Shown here: one piece after another, positions 19,701 through 27,873 of the stretch
Layout of the letters: each line of letters opens with the position of its first letter
How positions within the stretch are numbered: the stretch's first letter is position 1
Assembly (NCBI RefSeq): GCF_015840715.1
Contig: NZ_CP060397.1
Location: forward strand, 2,004,686-2,068,685
DNA: 64,000 nt
Reading direction: 5' to 3'
DNA from: Synechococcus sp. CBW1004
GTDB lineage: Bacteria; Cyanobacteriota; Cyanobacteriia; PCC-6307; Cyanobiaceae
Notes under the pieces: model-generated
What the model saw: only the letters and a program-made list of their open reading frames with translations
Databases searched by the model: none
What the model was told of the DNA's origin: nothing
Program-made: the position numbers and the translations under genes

Positions 19701-21413
19701 GTAAGCGTTCAGGGGTCGGGACACCCCAGTGCGTCAGTCAATCTCCGATCTCTCCTCTGAGAGGGGCCATCTGTTCCTTCCACGTGTGATCGCTGCCTCA
19801 GCGATCCGGCACCAGCGATGGCATCACGCCGCCGAGGCGATGGGCAATCCAGGCCTGCTCCAGGAATTGCCAGACATCGCGGCCCTGCTGCCGCAGGGTG
19901 GCGGTGACGGTGAGCAACCGGCTGCGGCAGATGGCGCCGCCGGAGGACTGGACGCCATGGCTGATCTTGCGGTGAATCACCGATTGCCGCAGTGCCCGCT
20001 CGGCAGCGTTGTTGGTGGGCTCGATCCCTGGCGTTTCCAGAAAAGTCCAGAGCGCCTGCTTGCGCTGCAGCAACTGGCGACAGGTTCGCACCGTCTGGGC
20101 CCAGGGCGTTTGCTCGCCCCGCTCACAGCCCAGATCCACCACCCGCTGCAGCGTGGCCTCGAACGCCAAGCGGAGGGGGTGGCATCGATGCAGGAGCTGG
20201 GGCCGGTCGATCGCTCCGCTCTTCCACTGGTGCCAGTGAGCGAACAGATGCTGCTGCAGAGCCAGCATCTGGGCTCCGATCTCCCTGCTGGCGCCCTGGC
20301 GTTCAGCGATGGCCGCCAGATCCCGGATCAGGTGGGCCCAGCACAGCTGCCGCTGCTCCACGGGCAGGTGGTTGTAGGCCGAGAAGCGATCACTCACCAC
20401 GATCCCTGCAAAGGTATGGCCCAGAAGCTCCATTGCCGCTGCACTTGAGCGGCTCAGGCCCTGCAGGAACACCGTAACCAGTGGTGTGACCATGACCCAC
20501 TGCCAGCCGCGCCTGCCAGCAGGATTACAACCGTCGGCGTTGCCGGTGGGGGCGCCGGTTTCATCCACGTAGGCCACCGGCTGCTGCCGGGCCACCTCCA
20601 GGGCTTCCTCCACCGCCTGCTGCAGGGCTGCGCTCAGACGTGCCCGGATGGTGGCGATAGCGCCGCGGCTGATTTCCACACCCAGCAGCTGATCCAGCAG
20701 CGCCTGGGTTCGGCCGAAACTCAGGGGAAAGGCGCTGCCCAGCAGTCCCACCAGGCCGCTCAGGCGTGGGCCGTAGCGGCTGGGCTCCACATCCGCCGGC
20801 AGCTCGGCGCAGGTGCTGGTGGAGCAGCAGGGGCAGACCAGACGGTGCAGACGGTGTTCGATCACCACCGGGCTGATCGGTGGAATCTCGATCACCTGAT
20901 GGCGCAGCGGCTCCGCATCCTCCCCCTGTAGCAGGGTGCCGCAGCGGCGGCAGGCGTCCGGGTGGTGCTCGAGCACCTCATCCACACGCGCGATCGGCAG
21001 CAGCTCCGGCCCTGCTCCCGGGTGCCCCTGCTGACCACCCCGCTTGCGACCAGTGCCTTTGCAGCGGGTGGGCGGCTTAAAACCCGTGCCGTCACTGGAG
21101 GGCGGCTTGGAGGAGTTGCGGGAGTTGCGGCCGATCCGCTCGCGCAGGCTGGCCAGTTCCGTCGCCAGGTCGGTGAGCTGCGCTCGGAGCTGGTCGTTCT
21201 CCTGCTGTTGTCTCTGGAGCTGTGCAAGAACCTCAAGGAAGCCAGCCCTCACGCCCACCGGAGTGGAAGCCCAGTCCGCTTCTGAAATCCCGGCCGGAGG
21301 GGTGGTCATCGCAGGAAGTCTCTGCCTGAGATGCAACCGGGATTCAAGCCGACGTCAAGGGTTCAGTCGTATCGATGTTCGCGATGAGCTGTCCCGCCCC
21401 CCTGAATGGGTAC
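19701..21413 (-). mobile_element. IS66-family insertion sequence, copy 1 (ISBst12-like, transposase only)
   Basis: 1713-bp element with imperfect terminal inverted repeats: GTAAGCGTTCAGGGGTCGGG at the left and, inward from the right, GTACCCATTCAGGGGGGCGG. Flanks are ctttgcag (19693-19700) and ctatgcag (21414-21421), an 8-bp target duplication with one later mismatch, the length IS66 elements make. It carries a single transposase and no tnpA/tnpB, as in the ISBst12 subgroup. It splits a PAS/GGDEF gene. A nearly identical copy in inverted orientation is at 49499-51211. Confidence 0.95.
19798..21309 (-). CDS. IS66-family transposase (copy 1)
   Basis: 503 residues from the ATG at 21309 (MTTPPAGISEADW); an in-frame upstream extension to 21336 is unlikely. 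Domains in order: a coiled-coil (QRQQQENDQLRAQLTDLATE, residues 25-50), the Ser/Asn-rich RNSRNSSKPPSSDGTGF linker, an IS66 zinc-binding domain with CRRCGTLLQ and CPCCS pairs, and the DDE catalytic core with AYVDETGAPTGN, VSDRFSAYNHLP and the C-terminal TPGIEPTNNAAERALRQ. It looks intact. At the base level I noticed one difference from copy 2 (Glu instead of Gln in WTFLETPGIE). Confidence 0.95.
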   Translation of the reverse strand: MTTPPAGISEADWASTPVGVRAGFLEVLAQLQRQQQENDQLRAQLTDLATELASLRERIGRNSRNSSKPPSSDGTGFKPPTRCKGTGRKRGGQQGHPGAGPELLPIARVDEVLEHHPDACRRCGTLLQGEDAEPLRHQVIEIPPISPVVIEHRLHRLVCPCCSTSTCAELPADVEPSRYGPRLSGLVGLLGSAFPLSFGRTQALLDQLLGVEISRGAIATIRARLSAALQQAVEEALEVARQQPVAYVDETGAPTGNADGCNPAGRRGWQWVMVTPLVTVFLQGLSRSSAAAMELLGHTFAGIVVSDRFSAYNHLPVEQRQLCWAHLIRDLAAIAERQGASREIGAQMLALQQHLFAHWHQWKSGAIDRPQLLHRCHPLRLAFEATLQRVVDLGCERGEQTPWAQTVRTCRQLLQRKQALWTFLETPGIEPTNNAAERALRQSVIHRKISHGVQSSGGAICRSRLLTVTATLRQQGRDVWQFLEQAWIAHRLGGVMPSLVPDR

Positions 21414-21421
21414 CTATGCAG

Positions 21422-22406
21422 TAATACTCGAGCTCGCCCCGAAAGGTCTGCGGTGTCCGGCCGGCGGCGATGTCCTCCTGCAGCTGCTGGAAGAAGGCGC
21501 GGGAGCGTCGCAGCGAATCGGGGGGATGAATCTGCTCGAGGGGATGGACGATCGCCTCTTCGGGCGTGTAGCCGCGCAGCAGCTGGATCGAGGGGCTGAC
21601 ATAGCTGATGCTGCCGTCGGGCTCCATCGTCCAGATCACATCGCGGGCGTTTTCGGCGAGGAGCCGATAGCGCTGTTCGCTGATCCGCAGCCGTTTTTCG
21701 GCCGCCATCTCCTCGTCGATGACGCGGAAACTGGCGACGATGCCGTCGATCTCTCCGCGGGCGTTGCGGTAGGGGCCGGCGTGGGTCTCGACCCAGTGGA
21801 CGCTGCCGTCCCGGGCGAGCACCTGATCGCGGGCCACGGTCGTCTCCTCTCCCTGGCGCAGCCTCTGCAGGTTCTGCTGGTAGTGATCCGCCTCGCCGCG
21901 GTGAAGCAGGAACCTGGTGCCCGGCTGGCCGATCCACTCCTCGGGCCGCCAGCCCAGCGCATGGGTCAGTGAGGGGGACACCCAGAGCACGCGGCCGTCC
22001 TCCGCCAGCCGGAACACCACGTCGCTGGAGTTCTCGGCCAGCAGCCTGAAGTGTTCTTCCGAAGCCTCCAGGTCGGCGAGGGTCCGGCGCAGGGTGGTGA
22101 TCTCGGTGGAGAAGCCGATCAGGCAGTCCTCCTGTCCGCGCTGGTGGAAGAGCAGCTTTCTGGAGAGGAAGATGCGGTCGCTGCCGTCGGCCTGGGGAAG
22201 GCGCTCCTCGCGCAGCAGCGGTCCTCCCTGCTCGAACACCTGCTCGTCGACCTCCTGGATCATTCGCGCCGTGTCCGGCGGCAGCAGCTCGGCGTCGGTG
22301 CGGCCGATGACGCCGTCCTGGCCACCAAGCAGCTGTTCAGTGCTGGCATTGGCGTAGAGATAGCGACCCTGCCGGTCTTTCATGTAGACACTGGCATCGA
22401 TATGCG
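21422..22406 (-). pseudogene. Middle fragment of the giant PAS/GGDEF/EAL gene: three PAS domains
   Basis: This segment is in a different frame from the N-terminal part (22407-25499) because one base is missing near 22407: the reading LLNTA-stop becomes LLNTA-LTHIDASVYMKDRQGRYLYAN when one C is added to GCCTG. It encodes three PAS domains (starting near MKDRQGRYLYANAS, EEHFRLLAENSSDVVFRLAE and RYRLLAENARDVIWTMEPDG) and runs into the IS66 end at 21413 after GELEYYC. An internal ATG at 22383 opens it as a separate 342-codon frame whose last residues come from the IS. No function is expected from this piece alone. Confidence 0.85.
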
Positions 22407-25400
22407 TCAGGCCGTGTTCAGCAGGGTGCGTTCTTTCTCCAGCTGCAGCAGTGCCTCTTTCTGCGCCGTGATGTCGATCAGTACCCCCTCCCAGACGGTG
22501 CTGCCATCGGGAAGATCGCGCGGCACCGATTCGGCGCTGATCCAGCGGACCTCGCCCTCAGCCACGACGCGGCACTCGCCGTAGAACGGCTTCTTGCGTT
22601 CAAAGGTCTCGACATTGAGCTGAACCCAGGCGTCGTAATCATCGGGATGCACACAGGCGAAGGCCTGCAGCGGATCGGCGGCCGCCGCCTCCCGCTCGAG
22701 CCCGCAGATCTGCAGGAAGCGATCGCTCATGAACGAGAACGACGCCAGACCCCCGTCCGGCGGCTGCACCATGGTGTACGTGCCGACAGGAATGGCGGCG
22801 GTGATCGCCAGGGCGGAGTCCGCCAGGGAGGCCCGCGCCGCCGCCAGCTCCCGCTCGGTCTGCCGCAGGGATGTGATGTCGAGCACGGAGATCACCATCT
22901 CGTCGCCCAGCAGCACGGCGCTGAACAGCGCATCCCGCTCGCGCCCATCGCCGGTGGTGATCCTGGCCTCGAGCGGTTCGATGACGCCATCGCTCTGGCG
23001 GGCCCGGGCGAGGCTGTTGTCCCACGCCTGAAAGACCCGCTCCCGCTGCCCGGGATCGGGATAGGCCAGCCGGGCCCAGTCGGAGAGGTGGGGGATGGTG
23101 GTCAGGTCGTAGCCCAGGCTGCGGACGAACTGCTGATTCACGAAGGTGATCCGCGGGTCGTCCTCGCGCAGCTCCTGGATCGCGATGGCGATCGGGGCTT
23201 CATCGAGCAGGCGGCGCAGGTGCAGTTCCTGCCGCTTGCGGGCGGTGATGTCGCTCATCACCCCCTGCCAGATCCGGCTGCCGTCGGCCTGCTGCAGCGG
23301 CGACGCCTCCACCAGAACCCAGCTGTTTTCCCCATCGCCCTGCAGCCGTCCCTCCCAGCTCAGGGGCTGGTCGAGGTGTGCGTGCCGCCGCCACAGCCGG
23401 ATCAGGCCGCGGCGATCGCGCGGGTCCAGGCGCGACAGCAACAGAGTCGGATCACCCATCACCTGTTCGCGCTCCAGCTGCACCATCTCCAGCCAGCGGC
23501 GGCTGACGAACTGCAGCTCCGGAGGTCCGGCCGGGGGCAGGCGCAGCGCGAACAGCCCCACCGGCACGTTGTCGGTGACGGCCAGGGCCCAGCTGCTGCG
23601 GCTGGCGGGGGCCTGCAGGGTCGCCGCGCCGATCGCCGGACCGGGACGTGCTGCCCCCGGGAGGTATCTGCCTTCCGGGGGGGGCGAGCTCTGCCAGTGG
23701 CTGAGCGGAGCGGCCCGACCGAAGTGGTAGCCCTGTCCGCAGCGCCAGCCCAGATCGCGAAGGGAGGCGGCTTCCTCCGCCGCCTCGATGCCTTCGGCCA
23801 CCGTCTCCAGCCCCAGGCCTTCGGCCAGGCCGCCGAGGGCCTGGGCCAGCCGCACGCTCTTCTGGTCGCCATGGCGCAGCCCCTCGCTGAATGAGCGGTC
23901 CAGCTTCAGGCCGTGGATCGGCAGGTCCCGCAGGTGACTGATCGAGGAGAAGCCGGTGCCGAAGTCATCGACCACCCAGCGCACGCCCAGCTCGGACAGC
24001 TCCTGGATCGTGGCGGTCACCCGCGGCTCCAGGTTGAGCAGCGCCGTTTCGGTGATCTCCAGATGCAGGCGCTGGGGTGACACGCCCGCCTGCGACAGCC
24101 ATTTCCCCACCTGTTCCACCAGGCCGCCCTGGCTGAGGGTGTCGGCGCTGAGGTTGGCGCTGACACACAGGCCGGCGGGCAGCTGGGCCAGGGCCGCGAT
24201 GCTCCGGCCCAGGACCAGCAGGTCGATCTCCCGGGCCAGGCCCGCGCTGCGGGCGATCGGTAGAAAGGCGTCGGGCTGCTCCAGCGCGCCATCGGGCCGT
24301 CGCCAGCGCACCAGCGCTTCGTAGCCATGCAGCTGGCCCCCGCTGAGCGTCACCAGCGGCATGAACCAGCTCTCCAGCTCGCCGTTCTCCAGGGCGCCGC
24401 GCAGCTCCTCCTGCAGCACCAGCCGCTTCCGGGCGCTGACCGCCAGGTGCGGGTCGGAGAAGGCGAAGCGATCGCGCCCCTGGCTGGTGGCCTTTCGCAT
24501 GGCGAGGGTGGCATCGCGCAGCAGTTCATCCGCCGTCACGCCCTCCATGGCGGGGAATGCGGGTGCCACCTGGCTGGTGGGCGACTCTTCCGGAGCTGGC
24601 GGGGCGATCGCCACACCGATGCTCACCGACGGCTCGATCGCTTGGCCGCCGTAGGTGATCGTGCCCTTGACGGCCAGCCGCAACCGTTCGGCGATGGCGC
24701 CCGCCTGTTCCGCCGTCTCCAGTGGATCGAGCAGCACGATGAAGGTGTCGCCGGTGCCCCGGGCGGCCAGCTCGGGCTGCTCCAGGGCCTGCACCAGCCG
24801 TTCGGCGACGCTGGCGAGCAGCTGGTCGCCGGCCTGGTGCGTGAGGGCATGGTTCACCGCGGAGAGACGGTCGATGCCGATGCTCAGCAGGGCCGTGACC
24901 CCCTGTCGGTCACGCCGTGTCAGGGCTGCGTTGATGCGGCTGAGGATGGCGGCGCGGCTGGCCAGGCCGGTGAGCGGATCGGTGTGCAGAGCCTGGTCGA
25001 GCCGACTGACCACGTCGGCGGCGTTCTCGGCCAGCAGGCGGACCTGCTGCTCCTGCTCGGCCAGGGCCAGGCGCTGACGCCGGGCCTCGCTGATGTCGAC
25101 GATCTGGACGATGAACAGGCACTCCGCACCGCGGCGCAGGCAGGACACCGAGACCTGCCCCCAGATCAGGTGGCCGTCGGCGTGGACGTAGCGCTTCTCC
25201 CGTTGGAAGGGCTCGCGGCTGCCGCTGAGGATCTCCCCGACCAGGTGCAGGCTCTCGGCGAGGTCGTCGGGGTGGGTGATGTCGCGCAGCAGGAGCTGCC
25301 GCAGCGTCGCTTCGTCGCGGCCCAGCATCCGGCAGAGGGCGGCGTTCACCTCCAGGAAGACGCCTTCGGCGGTGACCAGGGCCATGCCGATGGCGGCGTG

Positions 25401-25499
25401 GCGCATCGCCTGCTCGAACAGTCCCTGATCCCTCAGGGCTCCCGGTCCTGGTTGTTGGGAGGACGCCAAGCGGAAAGGGCGGAACGCGGCAAACAACAA
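22407..25499 (-). CDS. N-terminal part of the giant sensor: PAS - degenerate GGDEF - EAL - three PAS
   Basis: 1030 residues, open from a TTG at 25499; the first ATG (25406) falls inside the first PAS domain. Order: PAS (about 30-150), a GGDEF domain whose motif is RGTGDTF and so probably not a cyclase (about 170-330), an EAL phosphodiesterase domain (about 370-600), then three PAS domains (about 640-1025). The EAL domain keeps YEALVRW, the Asn of CVSANLSA, the Glu of HLEITETA, VVDDFGTGFSS, LKLDRSF, ETVAEGIE and CGQGYHFGRA, so c-di-GMP hydrolysis is plausible. The frame ends at a stop created by a one-base deletion; the natural protein continued through 21422-22406 and 19064-19700. The truncated product may still be made and active. 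Confidence 0.85.
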   Translation of the reverse strand: MLFAAFRPFRLASSQQPGPGALRDQGLFEQAMRHAAIGMALVTAEGVFLEVNAALCRMLGRDEATLRQLLLRDITHPDDLAESLHLVGEILSGSREPFQREKRYVHADGHLIWGQVSVSCLRRGAECLFIVQIVDISEARRQRLALAEQEQQVRLLAENAADVVSRLDQALHTDPLTGLASRAAILSRINAALTRRDRQGVTALLSIGIDRLSAVNHALTHQAGDQLLASVAERLVQALEQPELAARGTGDTFIVLLDPLETAEQAGAIAERLRLAVKGTITYGGQAIEPSVSIGVAIAPPAPEESPTSQVAPAFPAMEGVTADELLRDATLAMRKATSQGRDRFAFSDPHLAVSARKRLVLQEELRGALENGELESWFMPLVTLSGGQLHGYEALVRWRRPDGALEQPDAFLPIARSAGLAREIDLLVLGRSIAALAQLPAGLCVSANLSADTLSQGGLVEQVGKWLSQAGVSPQRLHLEITETALLNLEPRVTATIQELSELGVRWVVDDFGTGFSSISHLRDLPIHGLKLDRSFSEGLRHGDQKSVRLAQALGGLAEGLGLETVAEGIEAAEEAASLRDLGWRCGQGYHFGRAAPLSHWQSSPPPEGRYLPGAARPGPAIGAATLQAPASRSSWALAVTDNVPVGLFALRLPPAGPPELQFVSRRWLEMVQLEREQVMGDPTLLLSRLDPRDRRGLIRLWRRHAHLDQPLSWEGRLQGDGENSWVLVEASPLQQADGSRIWQGVMSDITARKRQELHLRRLLDEAPIAIAIQELREDDPRITFVNQQFVRSLGYDLTTIPHLSDWARLAYPDPGQRERVFQAWDNSLARARQSDGVIEPLEARITTGDGRERDALFSAVLLGDEMVISVLDITSLRQTERELAAARASLADSALAITAAIPVGTYTMVQPPDGGLASFSFMSDRFLQICGLEREAAAADPLQAFACVHPDDYDAWVQLNVETFERKKPFYGECRVVAEGEVRWISAESVPRDLPDGSTVWEGVLIDITAQKEALLQLEKERTLLNTA

Positions 25500-25750
25500 A
25501 TCTAGGCCGTTGTCCTGCGTTTTCCGTGGGTCTTGCGCTGCCGCTCCTCCTGCCAGGCGGTCGCTCCGTCCGTAGGCCCTCGGTCCGGGTTCGCACGGAT
25601 TCCTGGAGCTCAGTCCCGCTTCCTTGGAGCCGATTCTCTAGAGCCAATCTCCCCTGCCCTGCTGGTGAACCGAAGGCCATGGATGCGGCTGCAGATCCGC
25701 GGTGCGGTGGCCTTGCGGGTGGCGGGAGTGATGGAGCGTGGGGCGTCTGC

Positions 25751-26952
25751 CTAAGTCCGGCTCACATGCAGATCGGGCCGCGGGCCGACGCCTTCCTCGC
25801 TGGCCCACCAGGCCCCCGCTCCCTGGAGGAACGGATCGATGTAGGCGGCGGCGATCGCCTGCCGCTGTTCGCGGCAGTCGAGCAGGATCTCCAGGCATTC
25901 CGGATCGATCTGGCCGCGATCCGCCATGCCCTGCATGATGTCCTCCACCTCCTGCAGTGGCAGGGCGGGTTTGTAGGGACGCACGTTGGAGAGGGCGTCA
26001 TAGATGTCGGCCACCGCCACGATGCGGGCCTCCAGGGAGATCTCCTCGGCCGTCAGACCCAGGGGATAACCGCTGCCATCGAGCTTCTCGTGGTGGCCCG
26101 CCACCACATGGCGCAGCATCTCCACCTTGGAATCGGCCACCAGCCGCAGGCCGCCGATCATCTCCTGGATCAGTTCGCTGCCGCGCACCACGTGGGTCTC
26201 CATCTCACGCCGCTCCTGCGGATCGAGGGGGCCGGGCTTGAGCAGGATCTCGTCGGCGATGCCGACCTTGCCCACATCGTGGAGGGCGGCGAACAGATAG
26301 ATGTCCTCGGCGAAATCGGAGCGCAGCGCACGGCGCTTGCCCAGCTCCATCGCGATCAGGCGGCTGTACAGCGACACCCGCTCCACATGGGCACCGGTCT
26401 CCGGATCGCGCAGTCCGGTGAGCTTCAGGGCCAGCTGCAGGCCACCCGCAGGCTGTCGCCGGTGCTGAGTTCCTGGTTGAGCACCGCGCCGAGCAGTTCC
26501 AGATGGGGATCGATCCGCTGGCGCAGCTCCGGGGTGAACAGGGCCGGCTTCTGGCCGTTGACGAACAGGAAGCCCAGCAGGTGCTCCTCGCGGAACAGGG
26601 GCACGGTGTAGGAGCTGCGCCAGCCGTGCTCCAGCAGCCAGCGGCTGTGGGCCGACTGGCGGGGCAGCTCGGAGGCCATGTCGTCGATCACGCGGCAGCT
26701 GCGTGAACCGGCCAGGGCCTGCAGCGAGGGGATCGCCGCCAAGGGCGCGTCGTAGAAGCTGAGGTTGGCCCCGTGGCTGTTGTGGCTGACGAAGGTGCTC
26801 AGCAGGTCGTTGCGGGGCTGATAGACCGCGAAGGCCAGCCGCTCGAGGCGGTCGTCGATCGCCAGCAGCCGCTCGTGGACCCAGCGCAGCCGGTCCTGGA
26901 TCGGCTGGCGCTGGTCCAGACAGCGGAACGGGTTGGGATGGGTCTGGGCCAT
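25751..26952 (-). pseudogene. GAF-like/HD-GYP phosphodiesterase with a one-base frameshift
   Basis: Two overlapping frames encode one protein. The first, from the ATG at 26952 (MAQTHPNPFRCLDQRQPIQD), gives about 170 residues resembling a GAF-type sensor domain and ends at SLRVACSWP-stop. The second continues QLALKLTGLRDPETGAHVER with a complete HD-GYP domain: HDVGKVGIADEILLKPG and GHHEKLDGSGYPLGL. Adding one base near 26448 (CTGCGGGT could be CTGCGGGGT) restores a single frame of 401 codons. HD-GYP enzymes hydrolyse c-di-GMP. The gene lies 251 bp upstream of the giant PAS/GGDEF/EAL gene on the same strand. Whether the shift is biological or a homopolymer sequencing error cannot be told from the sequence. 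Confidence 0.85.
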
Positions 26953-27873
26953 GGCGGATCGGCCGGTCTGGCGATGGCTCCCCGAACTGGCGAGGGGGCC
27001 TTGATGGGCGGTTGACGTGGTTGCAACAGGCTCCATGGCCATTCTGGCCGAGTTGCCTCGACAGGGCTTTCCGGGAGCAGGGCTCCAGAACACACGCCCA
27101 TGCCGTCTGGCCTGCCTCGGCTTGCCTGGGCGGTCCGCAGCGATCCAGGCGCCCCACCCCTGAGGTTGCCGGCGAGAGCGTGCGCCGGCGCTGAGGTGCT
27201 CCCTTCCCTCCGGATGGCCGCTTGTTGTCGGGCTCGTGCAGGAGTGCGAGATCTGCCGCCGCCGCCAGGATTGCCGCGCCTGATCAACCGTTGGGCCGGT
27301 GCAGGCTTGCGGCGCTGACGCAGGCCACGCTCGCTTGCGGAACTCTGGCTCCGCGTGATGCACCGCCTGGCTGGGGCGGGCCGGGCCGGGGGCGCCAGCC
27401 CAGGTTCCGGCCCCAGTGCTGAGCTGGCTCGGGAGCCCCCGAGGCCCGCTCGGTGGGCTGCAGAGGGGAGCGAACTCGCAGGGGAAGGCTGTTGCCGGCG
27501 GGAGTGCGGGCCCTCAAGGGAGCTGCCGCTCATGGCCCGGGACCGGCATGGACGGCCGGGATCAGGCCGGGACGGCTGCCACGGCGCCCCGACATGGCCA
27601 GGGAATGGCTTGAGTCATCGCCCCGTTGTCCTCAGGGGCTGGTGTCGGGCCGGTGCGCCTGACATCTTGCCGCGCTCCGCAAGCAAAAAGCCGGCTGAAA
27701 CGGGACGTCTTGCACCCATCAGCGCATGCTGCTGCCTGTATCCGATCGCCCATCTTGCGTTGTGGATGGCGAGCTAGGATCACTTTCCCCCCAACGCTGG
27801 CCGGAGTGTGAGACCCGGTTTTCACATGGTGTTCAAGTTGAGGCCGCAGCCTGGTCGGTTGGAGAAATTCAAG
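26953..27873. other. 920-bp intergenic region without a recognisable gene
   Basis: All frames here are short, Arg/Pro/Gly-rich and unlike any family I know. A weak promoter-like pair, TCTTGC - 16 bases - TAGGAT, lies at about 27752-27779 upstream of the FkbH-fusion gene. No tRNA, CRISPR-like repeat or terminator with a T-run was seen. It separates the c-di-GMP genes from the lipid/polyketide locus and could include decayed sequence. Confidence 0.5.
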
